Source of the DNA: Deinococcus sp. JMULE3
Lineage (GTDB): Bacteria; Deinococcota; Deinococci; Deinococcales; Deinococcaceae
Reading direction: 5' to 3'
NCBI RefSeq assembly: GCF_013337115.1
Contig: NZ_SGWE01000003.1
Coordinates: 30,092-94,091 of the forward strand
Length of the DNA: 64,000 bases
Numbering within the stretch: position 1 is the stretch's first letter; each line of letters starts with the position of its first letter. A program made the position numbers and the translations under genes. This document shows positions 8,239 to 17,144 of this stretch, one piece after another. The notes below the pieces were generated by a model that saw only the letters and a program-made list of their open reading frames with translations, ran no database searches and was not told the origin of the DNA.

Positions 8239-8799
8239 TCAAACACTGAAATCAGGGAAGTTGACCGGAGGCCTCCCCAGGCCAATCAGGGCGCGGTCGT
8301 AGGCGCGGGCCGCCTCCTCGGAGGTGTCGTACACGCCGAGCGAGCGGTTGGTGAATCCGCCGTGGGCGTTGCGGCCCTCCTTGATGCTGGCCTTCCAGCG
8401 CCCGCCCCTGGTTTGGGTGACGCCGATCAGGCCGGGTGTGGGCTTGCGGCGGGGCTTCTTCTCGCGGACCTTGAGGCGCTCCTCGTAGCCGGGGAAGAGC
8501 GTGGGGTGGCTCTTCTTGGCAGCCTGGCGGCCGTTCGGCACGGCGAGCAGGTTCTCGCAGCGGAAGTCGTAGTGGTCCCCGTTGCAGTGCATCCAGATGT
8601 GGCCCTCGGGCGCCTTACCCATGATCAGGGCCGAGAGCGAGGTGGCGACGGTCTTCTTCAGTTCACGGTCCCACCTGAAGACCTGCAGGCTGGGGGCGGA
8701 CCTGCTCGGCTTGGCGTCCCTGACCTTGGTGTCGGGGGGCAGGATGCCGGGGTCGAGCAGGATGGTGCGGCCAGTGTTCTGGACTCTCATTGAAGACAT
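8239..8799 (-). CDS. HNH endonuclease with C-terminal AP2 DNA-binding domain
   Basis: 186 residues. The central part carries MHCNGDHYDFRCENLLAV (about residues 70-88), the His, NGD and N-L pattern of HNH nucleases of the homing type. The C-terminal part (about 122-182) has GLIGVTQTRGGRWKASI and SEEAARAYDRALIGL, an AP2 domain. HNH-AP2 proteins are mobile or phage-encoded site-specific nucleases. The gene sits between the helicase and the R-M gene. ATG 8799 and ATG 8790 are both possible starts and neither has a clear ribosome-binding site. Confidence 0.85.
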   Translation of the reverse strand: MSSMRVQNTGRTILLDPGILPPDTKVRDAKPSRSAPSLQVFRWDRELKKTVATSLSALIMGKAPEGHIWMHCNGDHYDFRCENLLAVPNGRQAAKKSHPTLFPGYEERLKVREKKPRRKPTPGLIGVTQTRGGRWKASIKEGRNAHGGFTNRSLGVYDTSEEAARAYDRALIGLGRPPVNFPDFSV

Positions 8800-8837
8800 A
8801 CAGCGTTTAGTCCGGAATTAAATGGATGGTCATTTGA

Positions 8838-11696
8838 TCAGGCTGTGGCTGCGGCCCGCTCCAGGTTCAGCGCCAGCAGCCGCGCGAGCACGTCGTCCTC
8901 GCTCAGGGGCCAGTCCCAGCCGTACGCGGCAGCCACCGCCTGGTCGAGCATCTCGTGCGCGTCCGCCAGCGTGCTCAATCCCGCCACCGCCTCCACTCTC
9001 GTCACGCGGTACTCGGTCAGCAGGTTGTACATGTCCGTGAGGCCTAGCTTCACGCCCCCCTTCCGGCCAGGGGCGTCCTTCCCGTGCAGGTACGCGCGGG
9101 CCTGCTCCAGATACCGGGCCGCCGCCTCGATCTTCTCCCGGCGCTCCGGGGACGGCTGTGGGAACGGGAACGTCTCGAACGTCGTGGTCGGCGTGTACCG
9201 TGGACGGTCCTCCAGGCTGGTTCCCAGGCGCGTCGCCCACGCCACATGGATGCCGCTGTTCAGCACGCCGAACATGTAGTCCTGATCCGACGCGATCACC
9301 GTGACCAGATCAGAAGGCACGACCGAGGTCGGGAGCCACACGAACACCCGGTGCTTCGCCACCCGGGACGTCCCGATGAAGCGTTCCAGCGGCTTCAACG
9401 CCTCACGCATGTTGGGCCGAGCTTCGGAATAGATCCACCACTTCTGCCGGTACACGGCGCGATTGTTCTTCTCACGCACGGGCTTGACGTGTTCCGTCAC
9501 GTGCTGCATGGGTCGTCGGTATTGTTCGGCTTGCTCCAACACCATCTGAGCGAAGTCAACCGTCCAGCGGTCCTTGCTGCGGTCCATCACGTCTTCCCCC
9601 GTGACATATGGCTTCAGCACGTCGCGATTGCTGACGCCCGTGGGGTTCGGCAGGTCCAGCCACTCCCGCGCCACGGCGCCGGGCAGATCGAACTTCCCGG
9701 CCGGTTTCACGCCCTCGAAGGACAGCCCGGCGTTCTCCGACAGTCGCCGCGCCTGCCGCACATCCACCCCGCTCGTCAGGTCCGCGTTGAACGCCGCGAC
9801 CGGCTGCGACCGCGTCACGCGGCTGGTCAGATCAGCTTCATCCCCGTCGTGCCAGTGCGTGGTGCGTGCCTGCTGCGTCCCGTCGTCGAAGCCCACCACG
9901 CTCACGCGCACCGCCGCGCCGTCCTGCACCCACGCCCGGTCCGGCCACGCCAGGAAGATCCCCCCGGTCTCCTGCAGGCGCTGGAGCACCGCGGCGTTCG
10001 CGCCGCCCCGGATGCTGTTCGTGGCGATCAGCCCTGCCCGGCGCGTGCGGCCCGCCTGGATCTCCGCGCGGGCCTTCTCGAACCAGTACATGACGAAGTC
10101 CGCGAAGCCCGGCACGCGCCCCTCGTACGCGGCGCGCAGACCCTCGGTGTACGCGTCCCCGAGCCGCTGGCGCATGCGGGTGTTCCCCAGGAAGGGCGGG
10201 TTGCCCACGATGAACTCTGCTGCTGGCCACTCGGGTTCTTTGCCGGTCTTCTCGTCGAACACGGCGTCCATGTGCTGGATGCTGCCGTAGTTCCGCAGGA
10301 TGGGCGTGGGCCACTCGTCGCTGGGGTGCGCGGCCTTCCACTGGAGGAACGCGATCCACACGCTGACCGACGCCAGTTCATGCGCGAACGGTTCCACCTC
10401 GATGCCACGCAGCTGCTGGGGCGTGATGCGGCTGGGGAACAGCACGAACGGCGCCCCGATCTCCCGCGCCAGGCCGATCACCTCACTCTCCAGGTCCAGC
10501 AGGTGCCTGAGGGTCACCACCAGGAAGTTCCCGCTCCCGCAGGCCGGGTCGAGGACGGTGACGCCCGCGAGCCGCTGGTGGAACGCCTGCAGGGCCCCAG
10601 TGGCCTTCTGGAGGCGGTCTTTCGCCTTCCCGCCCAGCAGCGTGCGGACGTTGTCCTTCACGGCGTCCCACTCGGCTCGCAGGGGTTCGAGGACGACCGG
10701 GACGGTCACGTCGAGGATGTCCTGCACCGGCGTGTAGTGCGCGCCGCGCTTCCCGCGGGTGCCCGAGTCGAGGCTGTGCTCGAACAGCGTGCCGAAGATG
10801 GCCGGTTCGACCTTCGACCAGTTCAGCCGCGCCGCGCCCAGCAGTGCGTGCGCCTCCGCGGCCGTGAGGTCCAGTGCCCGGTCACTGTCGAACAGCCCGC
10901 CGTTGAAGTGCCGGACGTCCGCGCCCCAGAACTCCCCGCCCGTCTGCATCGCCCCGAACAGCTCCTCGAGGTACCCGCGTGACCGTTCGGGGTGCTCGGC
11001 GCTGCGTTTCAGGACGCGGGTGAGCGGCGTATCGTCGAGCAGACCGACGTCCTCGGCGAACATTGCGAACACCAGCCGCATCAGGAAGTGCGACACCTCC
11101 AGCTGGCCCAGGCCGCGGCGGACCATGCTCTGCGCGACCTCCCCGACCTGCTCGGTCGCCTGGGTGGTCATCTCCTGCCGTTGCCGCGCCGGGTTCAGCA
11201 GTTCCGGGCGGTGGAAGGCGGCGTGCAGGACCTGCAGGGCGGTCAGGTCCGTTGCTTCGAGCTTCCGGTTCTGCTCGATGTCGTCCAGGGTGATGCGGTA
11301 CATGCGGGGCGCGGTCGCGGTGAAGACCGTGTGCACGCGGATCTCCACGAAGTCTGTGACAATCATCAGGGGCGGGTTGCCCAGCTCGTACGCGTACAGG
11401 CTGGCCTGCGCCAGGGCGTCCCCGAGTTTCCTGGCGCGGGCGTCCGCTGTTTTCTGCGCGCGTTTGGCCTCCCAGATGAAATGCCGGGGCAGGAACACGT
11501 CGGCCTTCCCAAAGTCCTTCGAGCCGATCTTGCTCACGCCCGCCTGGTACGTCAGCCCGGCCGGTGCCCCGGCCTGACCGGGCACGGGGCCACCCACGAG
11601 ACTGGCGACGTCGGCGTAGTGTTCCTGGTAGGCCTGTTCCTCGGTGACCTCAAAGGCCCGGGTGCGCCATTTGGCCGCGAATTCCTGGGGATGCAT
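8838..11696 (-). CDS. MmeI-like type IIG/IIL restriction-modification enzyme (DNA methyltransferase plus nuclease)
   Basis: About 952 residues, close to MmeI (about 919). The start is taken as ATG 11696 (MHPQEFAAKWR), with TACTGT five bases upstream; the frame is open to 11768 but that would overlap the divergent abi promoter. In order: PD-(D/E)XK-type nuclease motif DVFLPRHFIWEAK near residues 67-80; helical linker; SAM-binding VLDPACGSGNFL near 380; catalytic IVGNPPFLG near 497 (N6-adenine type); then a target-recognition region and C-terminal domain. One polypeptide of this family both methylates and cuts, so no partner genes are needed. Divergent from abi across a 65-bp promoter region. 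Confidence 0.88.
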   Translation of the reverse strand: MHPQEFAAKWRTRAFEVTEEQAYQEHYADVASLVGGPVPGQAGAPAGLTYQAGVSKIGSKDFGKADVFLPRHFIWEAKRAQKTADARARKLGDALAQASLYAYELGNPPLMIVTDFVEIRVHTVFTATAPRMYRITLDDIEQNRKLEATDLTALQVLHAAFHRPELLNPARQRQEMTTQATEQVGEVAQSMVRRGLGQLEVSHFLMRLVFAMFAEDVGLLDDTPLTRVLKRSAEHPERSRGYLEELFGAMQTGGEFWGADVRHFNGGLFDSDRALDLTAAEAHALLGAARLNWSKVEPAIFGTLFEHSLDSGTRGKRGAHYTPVQDILDVTVPVVLEPLRAEWDAVKDNVRTLLGGKAKDRLQKATGALQAFHQRLAGVTVLDPACGSGNFLVVTLRHLLDLESEVIGLAREIGAPFVLFPSRITPQQLRGIEVEPFAHELASVSVWIAFLQWKAAHPSDEWPTPILRNYGSIQHMDAVFDEKTGKEPEWPAAEFIVGNPPFLGNTRMRQRLGDAYTEGLRAAYEGRVPGFADFVMYWFEKARAEIQAGRTRRAGLIATNSIRGGANAAVLQRLQETGGIFLAWPDRAWVQDGAAVRVSVVGFDDGTQQARTTHWHDGDEADLTSRVTRSQPVAAFNADLTSGVDVRQARRLSENAGLSFEGVKPAGKFDLPGAVAREWLDLPNPTGVSNRDVLKPYVTGEDVMDRSKDRWTVDFAQMVLEQAEQYRRPMQHVTEHVKPVREKNNRAVYRQKWWIYSEARPNMREALKPLERFIGTSRVAKHRVFVWLPTSVVPSDLVTVIASDQDYMFGVLNSGIHVAWATRLGTSLEDRPRYTPTTTFETFPFPQPSPERREKIEAAARYLEQARAYLHGKDAPGRKGGVKLGLTDMYNLLTEYRVTRVEAVAGLSTLADAHEMLDQAVAAAYGWDWPLSEDDVLARLLALNLERAAATA

Positions 11697-11701
11697 CCTG
11701 C

Positions 11702-11707
11702 ACAGTA
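11702..11707 (-). promoter_or_regulatory. -10 box for the R-M gene
   Basis: TACTGT on the minus strand, five bases before ATG 11696, within the 65-bp divergent region shared with abi. Fits the TANNNT leaderless pattern. Confidence 0.4.
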
Positions 11708-11749
11708 TGGAGGCCACCTGACGCGCGACACTGCGCACATGCCGTGCGA

Positions 11750-11755
11750 TACGTT
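11750..11755 (+). promoter_or_regulatory. -10 box for the abi gene
   Basis: TACGTT, followed by six bases (GAGCCG) and ATG 11762. GACACT 17 bases upstream could be a weak -35. It supports 11762 as the original start of the now interrupted abi gene. Confidence 0.45.
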
Positions 11756-11761
11756 GAGCCG

Positions 11762-11854
11762 ATGACAACCATCAACCGTGCCACGCTGCTGCGCCTCAAG
11801 CTGAAAGACTACTTGGCTGGGCATTTCACGACTTCCGAGGAATGGTGCGTACGC
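11762..11854 (+). pseudogene. abortive-infection gene, 5' fragment (interrupted by IS21)
   Basis: Encodes 31 residues (MTTINRATLLRLKLKDYLAG, then HFTTSEEWCVR) before the reading frame runs into the IS21-family element. Removing the element and one copy of its target duplication joins this frame exactly to the 3' fragment at 14449, giving EEWCVR-KWDDLGDLF. The restored protein would be about 271 residues with a C-terminal Abi domain. As it stands the gene is broken. Confidence 0.75.
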
Positions 11855-11983
11855 TGGTGAAATCCGGCGGGCGGCGCTGGAGTTATCCGGCACGTCCCGC
11901 TGGATGAAATCGGCACCCTGCGCTGGGCGAATCCGGCACCCTCTGCTGGATGTCGGCACCCGACACGTAGACGAGACTCCCTT

Positions 11984-12003
11984 GGTCATCCTGAAGGATG
12001 ACC
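11984..12003 (+). promoter_or_regulatory. hairpin over the upstream possible istA start
   Basis: GGTCATCC-TGAA-GGATGACC forms an 8-bp stem with a four-base loop and hides the ATG at 11998. This makes ATG 12019 the likelier istA start, or could restrain transposase expression. Confidence 0.4.
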
Positions 12004-12018
12004 AGAAAGCGAGCGTCT

Positions 12019-13584
12019 ATGCGAAAAATCAGAGAAGTCTTGCGCTTGAAGTTGGACCTCAAACTGAGCGACCACCAGGTCGGGCAGAGTGTCGGTCTGG
12101 CGCGCAGCACGGTTCAGGACTACGTCATCCGAGCGAAACAGGCCGGGCTGACCTGGCCACTTCCCCCTGACCTGGATGACCACCAGCTTGAACAGCAACT
12201 GTTCAAGCAACAGGATCAGGCGGCGCAGCGTGCCGTGCACATTCCCGATTGGGCTGCACTGGACCGAGAACTCCGGCGCAAAGGCGTTACACGCCAACTC
12301 CTGTGGGAAGAATATCGGCGCCAGCATCCCGATGGCTGGCAGTACGCGACGTTCAACGAACACTACCGTCACTGGAAAGCCGCGAGCGGTTTGACCATGC
12401 GTCAAACCCACCGAGCAGGGGAAAAACTCTTCGTCGACTACGCCGGACTGACCGTGCCCATCACGGATCCAAAAACCGGAAAAGTAAGTGCAGGACAGGT
12501 GTTTGTGGCGACCCTGGGAGCCAGTGACTATACCTACGCGGAAGTCACACGCACGCAGAGCGTTCCGGACTGGATTGCCTCGCATGTCCGTGCCCTGGCG
12601 TTTTTCGGCGGTGTCCCGGACATCATCGTTCCTGACAACCTCAAGGCTGGCGTGCACCACGCCAGCCGCTACGAACCTGAGCTGAACCGCACCTATCAGG
12701 AGTTTGCCCAGCACTACGATGTCGCGATCATTCCGACCCGGGTTCGTAAGCCCAAAGACAAGGCCCTGGTCGAAGTGCATGTGCAAATCGTGGAACGCCG
12801 GATTCTGGCGCCCCTTCGTGATCGGGTGTTGTTCAGCGTGTCGGAAGCGAATGCACTGATCTGGGCGCTGGTCGAGGCACTGAATCAGCAACCGTTTCAG
12901 AAACGACCCGGCAGTCGGCGCAGTGAGTTCGAAGCCCTGGATCGCCCCCTACTCCGCCCTTTACCCATCCAACCGTTCGAAATTGCGGAGTGGAAGCAGG
13001 CTGTGGTGGGGCTGGATTACCACGTCGTCGTCCTGGGGCACGCCTATAGCGTGCCCCACCTGCACGCCAGGACGCGGGTGGATGTTCGCCTGACTCCGCA
13101 GCTCATCGAAATCTACCGGGCAGGACAGCGGATCGCCGTGCACCACCGGGTGTCAGAGGAGCACGGCAGGACGATGCGGCACACGACATTGGCGGAACAT
13201 ATGCCGACCCATCATCGGCAGCTCGCTGCTCTGAACGCGGATGCCTTGATCCAGCAAGCCCAAGCCATTGGTGAACAGACCGCCGCGCTGGTCTGCGCCA
13301 TTTTCGATGGTGAACAGCATCCTGAACAGCAAAAACGCACGGTGTTGGGCATTCTCCGGTTGCACCGTGAATATGGCGCGCGGCTGGAAGCCGCGTGCCG
13401 CCGTGCCCTGTTTTTGCAGGCCCACAGCCTGCAGAGCGTCCGTTCCATCCTGAAGCACCGCCTGGACGAGGCCGAACTGCCCGCGGCCTCTGAGGTGCTG
13501 CCCGTGGCGGTTCACAGCAATCTCCGTGGCCCGCAGTACTTCGCCGATCTCGACGAACCCGACACGGACCGCGTGTTGAATTGA
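12019..13584 (+). CDS. istA: IS21-family transposase IstA
   Basis: About 521 residues from ATG 12019 (MRKIREVLRLKLDLKLSDHQ), the usual start of the family; ATG 11998 is in frame but hidden in a hairpin. An N-terminal helix-turn-helix (about 15-40, DHQVGQSVGLARSTVQDYV) is followed by an rve/DDE integrase core with D in FVDYAGL near 140, D in VPDNLK near 205 and E in ALVEVHVQ near 251. A C-terminal Mu-transposase-like part follows. Appears full length and intact. Seven bases separate its stop from the istB start. Confidence 0.95.
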   Translation: MRKIREVLRLKLDLKLSDHQVGQSVGLARSTVQDYVIRAKQAGLTWPLPPDLDDHQLEQQLFKQQDQAAQRAVHIPDWAALDRELRRKGVTRQLLWEEYRRQHPDGWQYATFNEHYRHWKAASGLTMRQTHRAGEKLFVDYAGLTVPITDPKTGKVSAGQVFVATLGASDYTYAEVTRTQSVPDWIASHVRALAFFGGVPDIIVPDNLKAGVHHASRYEPELNRTYQEFAQHYDVAIIPTRVRKPKDKALVEVHVQIVERRILAPLRDRVLFSVSEANALIWALVEALNQQPFQKRPGSRRSEFEALDRPLLRPLPIQPFEIAEWKQAVVGLDYHVVVLGHAYSVPHLHARTRVDVRLTPQLIEIYRAGQRIAVHHRVSEEHGRTMRHTTLAEHMPTHHRQLAALNADALIQQAQAIGEQTAALVCAIFDGEQHPEQQKRTVLGILRLHREYGARLEAACRRALFLQAHSLQSVRSILKHRLDEAELPAASEVLPVAVHSNLRGPQYFADLDEPDTDRVLN

Positions 13585-13591
13585 GGTTTTG

Positions 13592-14350
13592 ATGCTCCTG
13601 CACCCTGTGATTCAACAACTCCGCACGCTCAAACTCGATGGCATGGCCCTGGCGCTTCAGGAACAGCAGGAACAGGCCAGCATCCGCGAACTGAGCTTCG
13701 AAGAACGCTTGACCCTCCTGTTGGAACGCGAGCGCGTGATTCGGGATACCAAAGGCATGCAGCGCCGCCTGTCGGCGGCGCGGCTGAAACAGAACGTCAG
13801 CATGGAGGAGGTGGATGTCAAACATCCACGTGGGCTCGACGCCAAACTGTTCAGGTCACTTCACAGCGGGCAATGGATCGCCGAAAAGAGAGGTGTCATC
13901 ATCACCGGCCCGACGGGGGTCGGCAAGACGTTCATTGGGTGTGCCCTGGCACACCAGGCCTGCCGCCAGGGGTTTACCGCGCTGTACGCACAAACAGGAC
14001 GACTGCTTGGGGACATGACGCTGGCCAAAGGCGACGGGCGGTACCTGAAGTTGCTCGCTCACCTGGCCAAGGTGCAGGTGCTGATTCTGGACGACTGGGG
14101 GCTGGATGTGCCGACGCCAGAAGGCAGAAGAATTCTCCTGGAGATTCTGGATGACCGCTATGAGCGGTCATCCACCATCATCACCAGTCAATTTCCGACG
14201 TCGGCCTGGCACGCCAATCTGGGTGATCCGACACTGGCGGACGCGATCTTGGATCGCGTCCTGCATCACGCCTACCGGATTGAATTGAAGGGAGAAAGTC
14301 TGCGGAAGAGGTCGCGTCACTTGACCCCATCAGCCGTCAGCCTTTCATAA
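13592..14350 (+). CDS. istB: IS21-family helper ATPase IstB
   Basis: 252 residues from ATG 13592. Walker A GPTGVGKTF near residue 105, Walker B VLILDDWGLD near 162, and SRHLTP at the C-terminus identify the DnaC-like AAA+ helper that loads IstA onto target DNA. Intact. It ends about 90 bp before the right end of the element, which holds the terminal repeats. Confidence 0.95.
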   Translation: MLLHPVIQQLRTLKLDGMALALQEQQEQASIRELSFEERLTLLLERERVIRDTKGMQRRLSAARLKQNVSMEEVDVKHPRGLDAKLFRSLHSGQWIAEKRGVIITGPTGVGKTFIGCALAHQACRQGFTALYAQTGRLLGDMTLAKGDGRYLKLLAHLAKVQVLILDDWGLDVPTPEGRRILLEILDDRYERSSTIITSQFPTSAWHANLGDPTLADAILDRVLHHAYRIELKGESLRKRSRHLTPSAVSLS

Positions 14351-14440
14351 TGGACACAGCTCGTCTGCCGTGGGGGAGAGTGCCGGATAACCTCAGCATG
14401 AGGTGCCGGATAACTCCAGCGGCGACTGCCGGATTAGCCA

Positions 14441-15171
14441 GCATACGCAAATGGGATGACCTCGGCGATCTGTTCAAGATAGGGGACATTTTTTCCGACC
14501 ACACGCGACTGTACCGAAGTCTGCACTTTGGAGACAGCGACTACGCCCGGGCCATCTCCGAGGTCCTCACCAGTGTCGAGCAGCGTGATCCTGCGCTCAT
14601 CGAGGGTATAGCCGAACATCTCCAGCTGAGCACGTGGCTGAAAGCTAACGATCCCGCCGTGCATCAGCAGCTCTACGGCAGCGCCTTCGGAGCCCTGGTG
14701 GGCGTCACTACTGCCAGCGTGAACAGTAGCTTCGACGTGACGCGCGCCATCACGCGGCTCGAGCAAGCACTCACGAGTGATCCTGAACTGGCCCTTGGTT
14801 CCGCGAAAGAATTGTTGGAGTCCGTCTTGAAGCTCATCCTCCAGGCACATGGAGACACGAATCTGACTGACGATATGCCACAGTTGTTGAAGCGCGTTCA
14901 GCAGTACCTAGCCCTCGATCCGAAGGTGGCCCTGGCGCCCTCGGCAGCCGGTCAGGACACGCTCAAACAAGTGCTGGCAGGAGTTTCGCAGATCGTCCGA
15001 GGCTTAGCTGAGCTTCGCAATCTCTACGGCACTGGTCACGGTGGCGTTGGTCCTTCACCTCTGGAACTCCGACACGCTCATCTGGCGGTGACGACGGCAG
15101 GCGCAGCGGCAACCTTCCTCATGGAAACCCACGAGGCTCAGCAGGCTGGCGCTCGCGGAGCTCTCCCATGA
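14441..15171 (+). pseudogene. abortive-infection (Abi C-terminal domain) gene, 3' fragment
   Basis: Continues the frame of the 5' fragment from 14449 (KWDDLGDLFKIGDIF). The C-terminal region has LRNLYGTGHGG followed by LRHAHLAVTTAGAAATFLME, the hallmark of the Abi_C domain of abortive-infection proteins, which trigger cell dormancy or death on phage infection. About 240 residues remain. The reading frame open through the IS21 right end from 14350 is a chance extension. Without its own promoter and start this half is probably not expressed as a functional protein. Confidence 0.75.
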
Positions 15172-15225
15172 CGCTCAGCAGCCACCTGAGCGTCATCTGA
15201 GGCACGTCGCGTCTAAGTAACACGC

Positions 15226-15231
15226 TAGCCT
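15226..15231 (+). promoter_or_regulatory. -10 box for the gene at 15237
   Basis: TAGCCT within GCTAGCCTGC, five bases before ATG 15237. The same GCTAGCCTGC 10-mer occurs twice upstream of the gene starting at 54768. Confidence 0.45.
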
Positions 15232-15236
15232 GCATC

Positions 15237-15935
15237 ATGGTTCCCCCGGTCTCCCTGCACTTTCAGCCTCCTGAGCCCAGTGGAGACCGCGAGTGGCCGC
15301 CCTTCGTGCTTCTATCGTACGGTCAGTACGAGTCTCTGTACGACTCAGACGGCAAAACCCCTTACCCCCTACAGTGGACGGGGTGGTTGATTCGCTATGC
15401 CTACCACGTGTTAGGGCTCCTGCATGATGATCTGGACCGGACGTCAGACGAGGCGGTGCTGGCCGCCGCCACTTTGAAGGATCTCGCAGAGGACCTGAGC
15501 CTCCAAGACAACGCGCAGGTGCGCGAGCTGCTCTTAGAAGTCCAGGGCCTTCTGCTCGCGCGCCTGCGAAGTTGTCAGCTCCCCACTACTCCTGACCTCT
15601 ACAGCGTCACCGAGGCCACGGCCGTCCTCGATCGGTGGGAATCTGCAGGAGACGATGTGCATACCGACGCCGCACGGATTCTTAGCGATTATCTCGACGA
15701 TGTAAGCAAGGTGCTCAAGCGCTCCACGGTCAAGCACCTCAGACGCAGCAACGTCATCCAGGATCAGACCCCTGAAGCGTTGCGGGACGACACCATCCGG
15801 CAGCTGCGCCAACTTCTGGACGACGTGGAAACCGGCACGCTGGACCTGCGCGAGGTGGGTGTCACGCGTCGAGGTGCGCTGGAGACGATCACACTCCAGG
15901 GCCGCCGCACCAGGTCCACTGCGCAGAACAACTAA
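15237..15935 (+). CDS. hypothetical protein next to abi (232 aa)
   Basis: Starts at ATG 15237 with a leaderless-type -10 box. A short N-terminal part is followed by a largely helical body (about residues 60-200) with many leucines and acidic residues. No recognised family, signal peptide or membrane segment. It has its own promoter 55 bp behind abi and its own strong terminator, so it is an independent unit in the defence-like island. Function unknown. Confidence 0.65.
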   Translation: MVPPVSLHFQPPEPSGDREWPPFVLLSYGQYESLYDSDGKTPYPLQWTGWLIRYAYHVLGLLHDDLDRTSDEAVLAAATLKDLAEDLSLQDNAQVRELLLEVQGLLLARLRSCQLPTTPDLYSVTEATAVLDRWESAGDDVHTDAARILSDYLDDVSKVLKRSTVKHLRRSNVIQDQTPEALRDDTIRQLRQLLDDVETGTLDLREVGVTRRGALETITLQGRRTRSTAQNN

Positions 15936-15990
15936 AGGGCCGCTCCCCATCCCAGCCCGCTGAGGGATCTGGGATGGGGAGCGGCCCTTT
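15934..15990. terminator. strong bidirectional terminator
   Basis: A perfect 22-bp inverted repeat (AAAGGGCCGCTCCCCATCCC at the left arm, 15934-15955, complement at 15969-15990) with a 13-base loop. It begins with an A run and ends with a T run, so it can act on both strands, between the convergent genes ending at 15935 and 16002. Confidence 0.85.
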
Positions 15991-16001
15991 CCGTACTCGA
16001 T

Positions 16002-17144
16002 TTACTCGATGGGCACCATCGTGTCCATAAAAATGACGTTCTTTTGACGGTCCTTCCTGCGGGTGCTGATGGTTCCAGTGACGCGCACCTGCTTGCGCCA
16101 GTTTGGCGCGACGACGTCGTCCATTAGCCCTGGGGCCACGTGCACCGTCCACTTCCCGCCCTGCTCGTCCGTCAGGCGGACGAGATCGTCCTTGCCGCGT
16201 CCATCCACCAGATGCAAGGTTCCGGTGATCTCACTGACTTCCGCATCAGTCCCGTTATCCACTGGAGTGTCTTGATGGGCGTTTATCGTCTTGCGGACGA
16301 TATCGCGGGTCCGCTGGAGGGCAACGTTCTCGGTTTCCGTGCTGATGCCGACCTGCGTGACGTCCTTACCGTCCGGAGCCAGCTCAGTGGCGAGCGCCAC
16401 GAAGTTGTTGTAGTACGCCTCGTCACGGATAGCGGCATGCAGCGTGTCCAGATGGTCAGTCTGGACGAGGCGGAGGTTCTGGATCACTTCGCGAACGACC
16501 GTATTCTGCTGACCAAAGACGTCGTTCTTCACGCCGAGGCGTACCGTCAGAGCGAAGCTGGCGGCGCGTGGCATCGAGATATACGTCTCGTACAGGTCCT
16601 TGATCTCAGTGGCTGGCGCGCCCTTCTGACGGAACGGCAGATTGGAGACGCGCTCCGCGGTCCGGTAGATCATCTTCTGCATGGTGGCCAGCCGTTGATA
16701 GGCGTGTTCACTGGGCGCCATGCCGAGGCCGATGCCAGGGCCAGAAAGGGTGAGCTGGAACTCCCCTTCCTGCAGGGTGATGCCCCGTAATTCCAGATGA
16801 CGCTCGAACGTGACCTGTTCGTACAGATCGCGCAGCTCCTCGGCGATTTCCTCTGGCGGCTCTCCACTGAGGCCGTGCGCAATCAGCCGTTCCGCTTCGC
16901 GGTAGTTCCTGGTGCGCATGGCGATGCTGGCCGCACTTCGGTAGAGCACGGACCGCGTGGGCTCCACGGTGACCGCAAAGACCAGCATGTTGGCGGCTTG
17001 CGTTTCCAGTTCCAGGGCCAGTCCCAGGAACTGCTGTTCTGCGACAGGATCACCAGCCCGGCGGGCAATGTCGGCACGATCGACCGCTTCCATCGCCATG
17101 CGGTGGATTCGCTTCAACTCCTGTTGATCGAGTACAGCGCTCAT
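16002..17144 (-). CDS. hypothetical protein, last gene of a three-gene operon (380 aa)
   Basis: 380 residues from ATG 17144, overlapping the stop of the preceding gene (ATGA). The N-terminal third (about 1-115) is made of paired helices (AVDRADIARRAGDPVAEQQF, then RNYREAERLIAHGLSG) that resemble TPR-like repeats. The last 100 residues are beta-rich (VSEITGTLHLVDG, GGKWTVHVAPG, RVTGTISTRR), like a small OB-type or beta-barrel domain. No enzymatic motif seen. Adjacent to R-M and Abi genes; a defence role is conceivable but only inferred. Confidence 0.65.
   Translation of the reverse strand: MSAVLDQQELKRIHRMAMEAVDRADIARRAGDPVAEQQFLGLALELETQAANMLVFAVTVEPTRSVLYRSAASIAMRTRNYREAERLIAHGLSGEPPEEIAEELRDLYEQVTFERHLELRGITLQEGEFQLTLSGPGIGLGMAPSEHAYQRLATMQKMIYRTAERVSNLPFRQKGAPATEIKDLYETYISMPRAASFALTVRLGVKNDVFGQQNTVVREVIQNLRLVQTDHLDTLHAAIRDEAYYNNFVALATELAPDGKDVTQVGISTETENVALQRTRDIVRKTINAHQDTPVDNGTDAEVSEITGTLHLVDGRGKDDLVRLTDEQGGKWTVHVAPGLMDDVVAPNWRKQVRVTGTISTRRKDRQKNVIFMDTMVPIE

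Larger units (their letters stand above)
11855..14440 (+). mobile_element. IS21-family insertion sequence (istA-istB), about 2586 bp
   Basis: The ends are defined by matching termini. The left end begins TGGTGAAATCCGGC at 11855, and the reverse complement of the right end (to 14440) reads TGGCTAATCCGGC; both continue into CGCTGGAGTTATCCGGCAC. Further copies of the ATCCGGCACC unit lie inside both ends (around 11909, 11929, 11951 and around 14380-14410), the multiple terminal repeats typical of IS21. The element is flanked by near-identical 8-bp sequences, GCGTACGC (11847-11854) and GCATACGC (14441-14448), read as a target duplication with one change. It carries istA and istB and looks complete. 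Confidence 0.88.
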
